A stretch of 51,172 nucleotides of DNA, from positions 1 to 51,172 of the forward strand of contig JAPYNU010000067.1 of assembly GCA_028283245.1 (NCBI GenBank), written 5' to 3'. The notes below the pieces were generated by a model, which was given only the letters and a program-made list of their open reading frames with translations, ran no database searches and was not told where the DNA came from. The translations under genes were made by a program, and so were the position numbers. The DNA is from Candidatus Aldehydirespirator catecholifindens. GTDB taxonomy: Bacteria > Actinomycetota > Acidimicrobiia > Acidimicrobiales > Aldehydirespiratoraceae. This document shows, piece after piece, positions 15,839-23,459 of the stretch (within the stretch, counting starts at the first letter, position 1; each line of letters begins with the position of its first letter).

Positions 15839-16990
15839 TTACAGACGTTCGATGATGGTGACATTGGCTTGTCCGCCACCTTCGCACATGGTCTGCAAGC
15901 CCCAGCGACCGCCGCTGCGCTCCAGTTCGTGCAGCAGCGTGGTCATCAGCTTGGCACCGCTGCAACCCAGAGGATGACCCAACGCAATCGCCCCGCCGTT
16001 GACATTGACTTTGGAGTGCGGGACATCGTGCTCGTGCATCCAAGCCATCGGCACAGAAGCAAACGCTTCGTTGCATTCGAACAGGTCGAAATCGTCAATG
16101 GTCATACCGGTGCGTTCAAGCGCATAGGCGGTGGCCGGAATCGGACCGGTCAACATGTAAATCGGATCGTCACCACGCGCCGAAATATGATGGATTCGAG
16201 CCCGTGGCCGCAGATCATGCCGTTGCAGAGCCCGTTCAGATGCAATCAACAGAGCAGCCGCTCCGTCGCTGACCTGGCTTGACACCGCTGCTGTTAACCG
16301 CCCGCCTTCGGTGAGCGGTGCCAGTGAACGCATCTTCTCCAGCGAAGTATCACGACGGGGACCCTCATCGCCGGTGACATCAGCCAACGGCTCAATCTCG
16401 GCATCAAAGCGACCTTCGTCTATGGCTTGCACAGCACGACGGTGACTCTCCAGCGCATACTCTTCCATGTCGCTGCGACTAAAGCCCCACTTCTCCGCCA
16501 CCATCTCTGCGCCGCGGAACTGCGACACCTCCTGTGTGCCGTAACGCTGCACCCAACCCTGAGAACCGTTGAAGGGCTCAGCTAGACCAAGCGGTCCCGC
16601 TGCCATCATTGATGCTCCGAGTGGCACCATCGACATGTTCTGCACTCCGCCAGCAACCACAAGATCATTGACTCCGGCCATCACACCCATCGCCGCGAAG
16701 CTCACAGCTTGTTGACCCGAACCGCATTGACGGTCGACGGTCACACCAGGCACCGCTTCGGGCAATCCCGCTGCCAGCCAGCAGGTGCGAGCGATATCGC
16801 CAGCGTGAGGGCCGATGCTGTCAAGGTTGCCGAAGATCACGTCTTCAACCGCCAAAGGGTCAATGTCGCTGCGCTTTAGCAGCGCCTTTATGGCAGCGGC
16901 ACCGAGGTCAGCGGGGTGAACCTCTGACAGCCCTCCACCGCGTCGGCCGGTGGGCGTGCGAACCGCTTCAACAATGTAGGCATCACTCAT
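15839..16990 (-). CDS. Thiolase (acetyl-CoA C-acyltransferase)
   Basis: Thiolytic or condensing enzyme of fatty-acid metabolism, 383 residues. The acyl-accepting Cys is in VDRQCGSGQQAV, the His in GGAIALGHPLGCSGA, and the second Cys in MCEGGGQANV; NEAFASVPMAW matches the family's NEAFA motif. The start at ATG 16990 gives MSDAYIVEAVRTPTGR, the normal thiolase opening; TATCAT is 6 nt upstream. An upstream in-frame start at 17014 adds 8 residues without support. The neighbouring acyl-CoA dehydrogenase on the same strand suggests a shared role in acyl-CoA degradation; the exact substrate is not evident. Confidence 0.93.
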   Translation of the reverse strand: MSDAYIVEAVRTPTGRRGGGLSEVHPADLGAAAIKALLKRSDIDPLAVEDVIFGNLDSIGPHAGDIARTCWLAAGLPEAVPGVTVDRQCGSGQQAVSFAAMGVMAGVNDLVVAGGVQNMSMVPLGASMMAAGPLGLAEPFNGSQGWVQRYGTQEVSQFRGAEMVAEKWGFSRSDMEEYALESHRRAVQAIDEGRFDAEIEPLADVTGDEGPRRDTSLEKMRSLAPLTEGGRLTAAVSSQVSDGAAALLIASERALQRHDLRPRARIHHISARGDDPIYMLTGPIPATAYALERTGMTIDDFDLFECNEAFASVPMAWMHEHDVPHSKVNVNGGAIALGHPLGCSGAKLMTTLLHELERSGGRWGLQTMCEGGGQANVTIIERL

Positions 16991-16996
16991 AGCAGC

Positions 16997-17002
16997 ATGA
17001 TA
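16997..17002 (-). promoter_or_regulatory. Leaderless-type -10 element of the thiolase gene
   Basis: TATCAT on the minus strand lies 6 nt before the ATG at 16990, implying the thiolase has its own promoter despite the acyl-CoA dehydrogenase upstream. Confidence 0.4.
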
Positions 17003-17006
17003 CCCG

Positions 17007-17068
17007 GTCAACAAGACCTAAAACTTGGAAGGGGGCTACTACCCATTCAACCCAGTCAACAAGACCTA
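17007..17068. repeat. 14-bp direct repeat between thiolase and acyl-CoA dehydrogenase genes
   Basis: GTCAACAAGACCTA occurs at 17007-17020 and 17055-17068 (48-bp period). The second copy ends on the stop codon of the dehydrogenase gene, so a gene end appears to have been duplicated. Confidence 0.8.
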
Positions 17069-18343
17069 GTTCTTGGGTAGTTCGCTAAAAGGGACATCTC
17101 GTGAAGGGCCGGGCTCTTTGGGTAGTCCCAGCACACGCTCACCGATGATGTTGCGCTGCACCTGATCAGTGCCGCCGTAGATAGACGGTGCTGGCGAAAA
17201 CAGCGCAAGTTCAGATATGTGGCCGCTGGTCTGAGCGTCTGACTCGCCGGTGAGCATTGCGTCAGCGCCCACCACACGCATACCGACGTCACGGAACTCG
17301 CGAGTCATTTCACTCATGGCGAGTTTGGCGATGTTGGGTGCTGCTGCACTGCTTGATCCTGCTTTGGCCCGCTGTATTGACAAGCGGTTGATCTCAATCA
17401 GCGCGTAAAGCCGCATCAGGTCTTCGCGCAGCACTCGACTGTTGATGGTGCCGTTCTTGCGCGCTAGGTCAACCAGCCACCACCACAAACCGACACCCAG
17501 CGGCGGCACTCCCGTAGTCATAGATCCTTTTTCGGAACTCACGAAGTCGCCGACTCGCTGCTCCAGCGCTCCACCTTTGGGTCCCGGTAGGGCTTCGGGA
17601 GGCGTGCGGCCCGCCGATCCCAGTGATGCCCTTTCCACCATGAGCGTGGTGTTGCCCACACGCCAGCCGTTGTTGAGGCCGCCGATCAGAGCGCTGTCAG
17701 CCACACGAGCCTCATCAATGAATACTTCATTAAACAAGGCTCGTCCAGTCATCTCGGTCAAAGGCCGAACCTCCACACCGGGCTGATCCATATCGAAAGC
17801 GAACCAGGAGATGCCAGCGTGTTTGGGTAGATCAGGATCAGTTCTAGCCAACAGCATGCCCTTGTCGGCGACTTGGCCTCCCGAAGTCCAGACCTTCTGG
17901 CCGGTTATCACCCATTCGTCGCCGTCGCGCTCAGCCCGGCATTGCAGGCTGGCTAGATCAGAGCCAGCGTTGGGTTCGCTAAAAAGCTGGCACCAGCCCA
18001 CCCGTCCGTCAAGTATCTCTGGCACGAACTGTCGTATCTGTTCGCTGGTGCCGTGTATCGCGATCGTGGGTGCTGCCAGCATCCGCCCCAAGCCGGCTGG
18101 CGGACCCAGCACTCCCCGCTCGGCCAGCACCAGCGACACCAGCGCAGCCTGATCCTGCCCGTATCCGAGACCTCCCGCAGCGGTTGGCAGCATCGGATGG
18201 GCATAGCCCGAGCCAGCAAGCAGTTGCCACCATTGCTTGACAGCCATGTCGGGATCCCAGTTGTGCTCGCAGAAGGCAGCAACCTCGGCTCGCAGAGTGT
18301 CGGTGTCGATTTCAGCGTCGGGAGGTGTGAGTATGTCGGTCAT
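17066..18343 (-). CDS. Acyl-CoA dehydrogenase
   Basis: FAD-dependent dehydrogenase of acyl-CoA thioesters, 425 residues. Signature elements include GWCQLFSEPNAGSDLASLQ (the FAD/substrate motif), VITGQKVWTSGGQVADKGMLLART, GWRVGNTTLMVERASLG, and the C-terminal SIYGGTDQVQRNIIGERVLGLPKEPG, which matches the family's YGGTxEIQRNII end. Subfamily and chain-length preference cannot be read from sequence; it resembles the actinobacterial FadE group involved in long-chain or sterol/lipid side-chain catabolism. Start ATG 18343 has AAGGATGAG about 8 nt upstream. It lies upstream of the thiolase on the same strand. Confidence 0.92.
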   Translation of the reverse strand: MTDILTPPDAEIDTDTLRAEVAAFCEHNWDPDMAVKQWWQLLAGSGYAHPMLPTAAGGLGYGQDQAALVSLVLAERGVLGPPAGLGRMLAAPTIAIHGTSEQIRQFVPEILDGRVGWCQLFSEPNAGSDLASLQCRAERDGDEWVITGQKVWTSGGQVADKGMLLARTDPDLPKHAGISWFAFDMDQPGVEVRPLTEMTGRALFNEVFIDEARVADSALIGGLNNGWRVGNTTLMVERASLGSAGRTPPEALPGPKGGALEQRVGDFVSSEKGSMTTGVPPLGVGLWWWLVDLARKNGTINSRVLREDLMRLYALIEINRLSIQRAKAGSSSAAAPNIAKLAMSEMTREFRDVGMRVVGADAMLTGESDAQTSGHISELALFSPAPSIYGGTDQVQRNIIGERVLGLPKEPGPSRDVPFSELPKN

Positions 18344-18407
18344 GTCGGCTCATCCTTTTTTTTAGTTTGTGCGGATGATCTCGCAAGAAACGATTAGCAA
18401 GAAGCTT

Positions 18408-18433
18408 GATTGGAGAACTAGATTGGAGAACTA
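18408..18433. repeat. Perfect tandem 13-bp duplication
   Basis: GATTGGAGAACTA at 18408-18420 is repeated immediately at 18421-18433. It lies in the 222-nt gap between the divergent dehydrogenase and hypothetical genes. Apart from an A-rich (minus strand) run at 18355-18363, nothing else was recognised in that gap. Confidence 0.85.
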
Positions 18434-18565
18434 GTGCGGTTGATTTTGAATGTTTGATGGATTATCGCAAGAGCGGATGTGTTATGCAGCGTGATAGCGC
18501 TCACGCTACCGTATGCGGCGGTGCCACCAAAGACTTTAACCGCCAAACAGCCCTCCACGCAGAAG

Positions 18566-18970
18566 ATGCAGGCCCGTACTTTGAAGCGAGGCGAGAAGGT
18601 GCGGCTCGTGTCGGATCTGCCGGGCCTGCCGCAGGGAACCGCTGGCAAGGTAGCGCTAGCTAACGGTTTCACTTGGAATCGTTACTGGGTGAGGCTGGGC
18701 GACGGTCGAGTGGTGGGACACATTGACCATGATCATCTAATCCGTGCCAAAGACTACGAGCGCTATCTGCATGCCCGTGAACGTGAACACAACGAAGCCG
18801 AAATAGCGGCTCAGCAAGCTGAAGAGCAAGCAGATACAGCAGCAGTGGAGCCAGGCGAGGCTTCCGGCGCTGCACTAGGCGCAGCGACTGACATCGTTGT
18901 CAACGGCGTGACCGTGCCTGCTTATTTGTTGCAGCGCTCCGCGGACGCCAGAACCAGACTCGGCGCCTGA
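18566..18970 (+). CDS. Uncharacterised protein with a KOW/SH3-like N-terminal segment
   Basis: A 134-residue protein I do not recognise as a named family. The first 65 residues (MQARTLKRGEKVRLVSDLPG...GTAGKVALANGF...YWVRLGDGRVVGHIDHDHL) look like a small beta-barrel: a basic start, alternating hydrophobic strands and glycine turns. A charged helical stretch follows (REREHNEAEIAAQQAEEQ, possible coiled coil), then an Ala-rich linker and a C-terminal patch VVNGVTVPAYLLQRSADARTRL. No signal peptide or membrane segment. ATG 18566 starts directly with the conserved-looking part; an ATG at 18479 in frame is possible but adds unlike sequence. It precedes udk by 43 nt on the same strand and may be cotranscribed. 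Confidence 0.65.
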   Translation: MQARTLKRGEKVRLVSDLPGLPQGTAGKVALANGFTWNRYWVRLGDGRVVGHIDHDHLIRAKDYERYLHAREREHNEAEIAAQQAEEQADTAAVEPGEASGAALGAATDIVVNGVTVPAYLLQRSADARTRLGA

Positions 18971-19013
18971 GTAGGCCTGCTGGTTCAGTTTCGCTGCTGT
19001 CGCTGCTGGTCAA

Positions 19014-19646
19014 GTGGACGTTTTTGTCTTCGGAATTTGTGGGGGTTCCGGCTCGGGCAAAACCACTCTGGCAAACCGTATTATCAAACGCTGCGAACCG
19101 CAATCTGTGAGCTTTCTGGCTTTCGACGCTTATTACCGTGATCTAGCTCATCTGCCTCTTGAGCACCGCCGTCAATGCAACTTTGACCATCCCGACTCTT
19201 TGGACTCGGATTTGTTCTTGCAGCATTTAGATGCTTTAAAGAGCGGTCAAGACGTGGCGGTGCCTGTCTATGACTTCGCTACCCACACCATGACCGGACG
19301 CTTTCAGGATGTAGCCGCGGCCCGGTTGCTGATAGTGGAAGGAATCTTGCTACTCAACTCTGTTCAGGCAGCATCACGGCTGGACTATGCGATCTACTTG
19401 GATGTGCCCGAACAGACACGTCGTCAGCGCCGCATCCAGCGCGATGTGGCCGAGCGAGGCAGAACACCGGATCATGCCCGCAGGCAGTTCCGCACCTCTG
19501 TCGCGCCGATGCACGAGACTTTTGTGCAGCCCAACCGCCATCGCGCTGATCGAATCTTTGAGGTCACAGAGACCGCGCAGTTAGCCGACGAGTTGCTGTC
19601 CCTACTGTCATTGAAAGTGCCATCGCTCACAAAATCTGCGCTGTAG
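19014..19646 (+). CDS. udk: Uridine kinase
   Basis: Pyrimidine-salvage kinase phosphorylating uridine/cytidine. The 210 residues contain the P-loop GICGGSGSGKTTLANRI, the FDAYYRD substrate motif, NFDHPDSLDSDLF, PVYDFATHTM, LLIVEGILLL, and RRIQRDVAERGRTPDHARRQF lid region, all as in uridine kinases of the PRK/URK family. Start is GTG at 19014, giving the strand VFVFGICGGS at once; no ribosome-binding site or -10 was obvious. Convergent with ogt. Confidence 0.92.
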   Translation: MDVFVFGICGGSGSGKTTLANRIIKRCEPQSVSFLAFDAYYRDLAHLPLEHRRQCNFDHPDSLDSDLFLQHLDALKSGQDVAVPVYDFATHTMTGRFQDVAAARLLIVEGILLLNSVQAASRLDYAIYLDVPEQTRRQRRIQRDVAERGRTPDHARRQFRTSVAPMHETFVQPNRHRADRIFEVTETAQLADELLSLLSLKVPSLTKSAL

Positions 19647-19737
19647 ATGGTGGCGCGTGCTGTAGCTGGTGTGAACCGGCTGAACAGCTTTAAAGGCTCA
19701 ACCAGCTTGGTTGTAGCTGGCCGTGGCCGTGTGCTGA

Positions 19738-20331
19738 TTAGAGGTTTACGCCTTCGTTGGCGAGCAGTTTGGCTTTGAGTTCGCTGCCGAAGCCGTAGTT
19801 GCCTACTCCCCCGCTGCTGGGAATCACCCGATGGCAGGGCACCAGCAGCGGCACCGGGTTGCGAGCCATCGCCGTGCCCACAGCTCGGGCTGCTTTGGGA
19901 CGACCCACTGCGGAGGCCAGTTCGCTGTAAGTGCGAACCTCGCCACAAGGTATGCGCGCAGTGGCTCTCAGCACCTGCTGATGAAACGCCGAACGCGACG
20001 ACAGGTCAAGCGGCACGTCGCTACGGCCAGCGGCGAGCGCTCCAGCTATCCGATCCGCTAGCACAGGATCGAGATGGCGGTCATGGTCGATATCCACGCC
20101 GACCTGATCAAGCATGTATTCCACGAAGCCTCCCGGATCAGAGTCGCGACCCTCAGCCGGGATCTGCAAACCAGATACCCAGCCGTTGGTGTGCGCCACG
20201 AACACCGGTCCAACAGGACTATCAACCATGAACCACAAGTGAGCCCGCCCGGCTCGCTTGACTAGCGGTGCAGACATGTCTGGCTTGGTGCCGGTGCATG
20301 TCACGACATCTTTTAATTGTGCTCCGTCCAT
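19738..20331 (-). CDS. ogt: Methylated-DNA--protein-cysteine S-methyltransferase
   Basis: Suicide repair protein that removes alkyl groups from O6-alkylguanine. Of 197 residues, the C-terminal half is the ATase domain: FHQQVLRATARIPCGEVRTYSELA with the helix-turn-helix, then ARAVGTAMARNPVPLL and the active-site motif VPCHRVIPSSGGVGNYGFG. The N-terminal ribonuclease-like domain has SPVGPVFVAHTNGWVSGL. ATG 20331 is chosen because GGAGGAG lies about 8 nt upstream; an in-frame TTG at 20406 has no support. The neighbouring ung makes this a small DNA-repair cluster. Confidence 0.92.
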   Translation of the reverse strand: MDGAQLKDVVTCTGTKPDMSAPLVKRAGRAHLWFMVDSPVGPVFVAHTNGWVSGLQIPAEGRDSDPGGFVEYMLDQVGVDIDHDRHLDPVLADRIAGALAAGRSDVPLDLSSRSAFHQQVLRATARIPCGEVRTYSELASAVGRPKAARAVGTAMARNPVPLLVPCHRVIPSSGGVGNYGFGSELKAKLLANEGVNL

Positions 20332-20487
20332 CAATTTTGCTCCTCCATCTGTGCTCCCCGACCGTTCTCCTAGACCTTCAACAGCCTTCAACGCTTGAAC
20401 CGTCAAGCTTTGCTCAAGGCTTGCTGTGCTGCTCGCATAGTAGCCATTAACTACGACACAGTCGCGGACAACGCAGTTATGGCATGC

Positions 20488-20606
20488 GGCTCACCAGTTG
20501 AAGCACAGCAGCCAAGACAGCTTGAGAATCGCCACGACCTTCAAAGCAGCAAATACAGCAGGCTCACCGCTTGAAGCAAGGCAGCTAAGTCAGTTCGGGG
20601 ATCGCC
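20488..20606. repeat. Imperfect 46-bp direct repeat covering the 3' end of ung
   Basis: Copies at 20488-20533 and 20561-20606 match at about 36 of 46 positions. The second copy includes the last codons and stop of ung; the first lies downstream in the intergenic gap and has lost the stop in the same frame, so it appears to be a diverged duplicate of the gene end. Confidence 0.75.
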
Positions 20607-21253
20607 CAATCCACTGGTTCACGGCCAGCGTCCGCTAGCGCCTGGTTAGCTTTGCTGAAGGGCCTGCTTCCAAAGAACCCGCCCGATGCCGACAAAGGCG
20701 AAGGATGCACCGACTCGATCACCGTGTGGCGAGCCTCATCGATCAAGGATTTCTTGCGCCGAGCCGAGCCGCCCCAGAGTATGAACACCACCCGCTCGGT
20801 CTTGTTGTTGACGGTGCGGATCACTTGGTCGGTGAAGGTTTCCCAGCCACGGCCTTGATGGCTGCCTGCTTGACCCGCACGAACCGTCAACGTGGCGTTG
20901 AGCAGCAGCACTCCTTGGCGGGCCCAGTGCTCTAACGAGCCGTGATCAGGTGTCGGCGTGCCGATGTCTTCGCTGAGTTCACGTAGGATGTTCACCAGCG
21001 ACGGGGGTTTGGCGATCCCTGGACGCACCGAGAAGCTCAAGCCGTGAGCTTGCTGCGGTCCGTGGTAGGGGTCCTGGCCGAGGATCACCACCTTCAGCGA
21101 CGCATACGACGTGAGGTGAAGAGCCGCAAACACTTCATCTTGAGGCGGGAACACTCGATAGCGCTCCCGCTCATGCCGCACGAAGTCTTGCAGTTCACCC
21201 CAATAGGGCTTGGTGAACTCGTCACGCAGCAGCGGGTTCCAGTCAGTCTTCAC
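20585..21253 (-). CDS. ung: Uracil-DNA glycosylase
   Basis: Family 1 UDG removing uracil from DNA. The 222 residues show the water-activating loop VVILGQDPYHGPQQAHGLSFSV, the LLLNATLTVRAGQAGSHQGRGWE segment, ILWGGSARRK and the Leu-loop HPSPLSASGGFFGSRPFSKANQAL. Length and motif order are canonical. Start GTG 21253 gives MKTDWNPLL. The stop region is duplicated downstream. Upstream on the same strand is the AbiEii-like toxin gene after 39 nt; that gene is probably not functionally linked. Confidence 0.96.
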   Translation of the reverse strand: MKTDWNPLLRDEFTKPYWGELQDFVRHERERYRVFPPQDEVFAALHLTSYASLKVVILGQDPYHGPQQAHGLSFSVRPGIAKPPSLVNILRELSEDIGTPTPDHGSLEHWARQGVLLLNATLTVRAGQAGSHQGRGWETFTDQVIRTVNNKTERVVFILWGGSARRKKSLIDEARHTVIESVHPSPLSASGGFFGSRPFSKANQALADAGREPVDWAIPELT

Positions 21254-21292
21254 AGATCGCTGGCCTGTCCAACATCAGCCACCGTTCGTTCC

Positions 21293-22273
21293 TTAAGGCA
21301 AATCAAGAGTTCGGGCAGCGTCAATCGCATCCTCAAAGGGTGGAGGCTCGCCAATCGCAACCCTAGGGATCTCGCCCTGATACTCACTACGCAAGGCTTC
21401 GTATGCCGTTGAGCCGGGCAAGAAGATGGGGCTGGCCCCGTATCCGTCTTTGGGGCGATCCACTAACGGCCCGCCGCCTCGGTTCATTTGATGCCACCAC
21501 TCTGGCACGTTCTCTCGACACTGATCGCCGTGCGTTTTGTTGTTAGCGATGTGATACAGATCGTAAATATCTCTCACTCGCCCTCGCAGCTTCTCTGTGT
21601 TCTCTGTGGCTGCCAGACGATGCAAGGCGTCTAGCTTGTTGGAGGCGATGTATGCAGGCAGGATCACTGGCAACACAAATCCGCCCAGCTCAGGGAACTC
21701 CTCGCAAAGGCTGTCTGGGTCATCTGAACATCTGGCGATCAGCCCAGCTACTTGGCTCGAACTCGTGATTTGTTCCGCTGGCAATGTTTCGAGAACGTGA
21801 TCAACCTTAAGGCCCGGGCCCTCGTAGTCCGTGAAGTATGTATGCGTTATTGACGAAGACCCTGTTGTTTCTCCCGTTGCGCCAAGAACGTCAGCCACCA
21901 CGTCTGTCACTTTGGCACGGATTCGCTTGAAGGACATTTTGGAGGAACCGGGGGGCTGAATGATGGCGGCATCAATATCTTGAGACCATCGAGGCGAAAC
22001 TTGCCAAGCAGCACTCAGGCAGGTGCCTCCCCCAAAAGCCCATACACCTTTTATGGGCAACTGCTCCATTGTGCGGCCCTGCTTGATGTCTTTATTGGTG
22101 AGCCCAGCTCTAAAGATTCCATCCTCTGAGAGAGCGGCAGCGATCCCGCTTAGCCCCCGCATGAGCCAATAATCGTGAACTATCTGCGACCGGAGTAGCC
22201 CAGTTGCTGAGGTAGTGTCATCCACCAACGTTTTGAAAGCGCTTGGATTGTCTGTGAGCAGTCGAGTGCTCAC
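21293..22273 (-). CDS. abiEii: AbiEii/AbiGii-type nucleotidyltransferase toxin
   Basis: Predicted toxin of a type IV toxin-antitoxin/abortive-infection system: a nucleotidyltransferase that transfers nucleotides to an RNA target in characterised relatives. The 326 residues carry the core motif AFGGGTCLSAAWQVSPRWSQDIDAAI near residue 80 (GG...RxSxDID), a third acidic strand (GLKVDHVLE), and the family's KLDALHRL...RGRVRDIYDLYHIA block. The start is GTG 22273, because AGGAG lies 9 nt upstream; an ATG at 22300 is unsupported. The partner antitoxin-like gene is 121 nt upstream on the same strand. It is more divergent than lab AbiE relatives, so the exact target is open. Confidence 0.8.
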   Translation of the reverse strand: MSTRLLTDNPSAFKTLVDDTTSATGLLRSQIVHDYWLMRGLSGIAAALSEDGIFRAGLTNKDIKQGRTMEQLPIKGVWAFGGGTCLSAAWQVSPRWSQDIDAAIIQPPGSSKMSFKRIRAKVTDVVADVLGATGETTGSSSITHTYFTDYEGPGLKVDHVLETLPAEQITSSSQVAGLIARCSDDPDSLCEEFPELGGFVLPVILPAYIASNKLDALHRLAATENTEKLRGRVRDIYDLYHIANNKTHGDQCRENVPEWWHQMNRGGGPLVDRPKDGYGASPIFLPGSTAYEALRSEYQGEIPRVAIGEPPPFEDAIDAARTLDLP

Positions 22274-22394
22274 AGAGCGGTTCTCCTTACGTTCGTGCAT
22301 GTGAGGCGGAATCGGTTTGGGTTGAGGCGAAAGTGTCCAGCTTTCCCTGGTATTCCGCGGGGTTGCTGATGCGCTCGTTTAGAAGCATCTGAAC

Positions 22395-23123
22395 TCACAC
22401 CAGTACCCAGCCCTCCTGGTCAGCCTTGTAACGCGCCTCAATCGCAGTGGCCACATCCTCAATCCGTTCCTTCAGCGGCTTCTTCAGATCTTTAGCCCCG
22501 TGTTCAATACTCCATCGCTCGCCGTCGGTTAGCTTCTCAAGGGGAGCGGCAGCCCTCAACGCATCTGGGCGCAAATCGCCGCCAAGCCCTTTCAGTGTGC
22601 GCCAAAACTGGCGTTCGGGTCGGGTCATGATCTCGTCGAGCAGATCATCCCATTTGCGTTCCACCTTGCCGGACTGTCGTACAGCTTCCAGCAGCGAGCA
22701 CTCAGCGCCGCTCAGCTCTAATCTGTGTTTCGCGTCTGGGAGCTGCTCCCAGCGAATCCACGGCAAGAGAGGAGTGGAGGGCAGAGAGTCAGCAGCCGTC
22801 ATCAAATAAACCGCATTCGGCACCTGCCACACCCAATACAGCTGATGCAATCCAGTGCAACCAGCCATGCCAGCGCCCTGGCCTGCAACCCGAAACGCTG
22901 CCCTCATCACATCGATATAACTGTAATCTATCGGCCATAAATCCTTCTGTTTGAAGTACAAGCCGTAATGAACCCTTTGGATTCCACTGGCGTCTGGGTC
23001 TGCTGCCATCCTGGACAACATGGACTGCACGGTCGCCGACGATCCTGGCACCTCGTTGGGTTCAAACAATGAGCGAGGCGCAAGATTCTCAATCCATTGA
23101 CGGGAGACGCTCTTGATAGGCAT
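22395..23123 (-). CDS. AbiEi-like antitoxin (DUF6088-type)
   Basis: A 242-residue protein placed immediately upstream of the AbiEii-like toxin. It fits the DUF6088/AbiEi antitoxin pattern: a short N-terminal region that may hold a winged helix, then VHYGLYFKQKDLWPIDYSYIDVMRAAFRV, GCTGLHQLYWVWQVPNAVYLMTA (the 'LGLSTQVP..vyLT' block in relatives), and an ending rich in charged helices. AbiEi proteins neutralise the toxin indirectly and repress their own promoter. ATG 23123 has a leaderless-type -10 6 nt upstream and a dyad beyond it, consistent with autoregulation. Homology is weak by eye, so the call leans on gene order. Confidence 0.65.
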   Translation of the reverse strand: MPIKSVSRQWIENLAPRSLFEPNEVPGSSATVQSMLSRMAADPDASGIQRVHYGLYFKQKDLWPIDYSYIDVMRAAFRVAGQGAGMAGCTGLHQLYWVWQVPNAVYLMTAADSLPSTPLLPWIRWEQLPDAKHRLELSGAECSLLEAVRQSGKVERKWDDLLDEIMTRPERQFWRTLKGLGGDLRPDALRAAAPLEKLTDGERWSIEHGAKDLKKPLKERIEDVATAIEARYKADQEGWVLV

Positions 23124-23129
23124 GACCCC

Positions 23130-23168
23130 AGCTTACCACACTTGCGAACCTGTGCATCTATTTGCAAG
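23130..23168 (-). promoter_or_regulatory. Promoter and candidate operator of the AbiE pair
   Basis: TAAGCT (minus strand, 23130-23135) lies 6 nt before the antitoxin ATG. Just upstream, an 8-bp inverted repeat with one mismatch (CTTGCGAA at 23141-23148, TTTGCAAG at 23161-23168) spans the -35 region. The arms are 12 nt apart. Position and symmetry fit an autorepressor site. Confidence 0.45.
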
Positions 23169-23237
23169 GGTATCTTCAGTCCTGAGAGAGTGAAAATCAA
23201 GACAAGATGGGGCAAAAGCTAAGATCACGGAAGGGTC

Positions 23238-23441
23238 GTGCAGCAAGACACCGGTAATGCCTGGGCTTCCGTCAACGGAGAGAGCGTGCCGACACGAGTG
23301 GTGTTCGGCGACGATGACTCGCTAGTGCTGCTCGGTGCTTACACGCTTGAGGGCTTGCATCTAGCAGTTGATCCTGTTCACCAGCGCTTTCTACCAGTCA
23401 CACAGCATCCGGCTTGCCCGTCGGTGAGTTGCGCTGCTTAG
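23238..23441 (+). pseudogene. C-terminal fragment of a clan AA (retropepsin-like) aspartic protease
   Basis: A 67-codon ORF whose last part, VVFGDDDSLVLLGAYTLEGL followed by HLAVDPVHQRFLPV, matches the end of small retropepsin-like proteases ('LLGxxTLExLGLxVDPvxxxLvPV'). The N-terminal half with the catalytic DTG is absent; nothing before the GTG at 23238 resembles it. GGAAGGG lies only 2 nt upstream, so expression is possible but a functional protease is not. The 3' end lies inside the left arm of the inverted repeat that brackets mcrBC. I infer a gene broken when the defence island was assembled. Confidence 0.5.
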
Positions 23442-23445
23442 AAAC
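23413..23445 (+). repeat. Left arm of a 33-bp inverted repeat flanking mcrBC
   Basis: Pairs with the reverse complement of 26387-26419 at 32 of 33 positions; the single mismatch is at 23422. It covers the last codons and stop of the aspartic protease fragment and ends 14 nt before the mcrB start. Confidence 0.95.
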
Positions 23446-23459
23446 CGAAAGCGAGCGCC

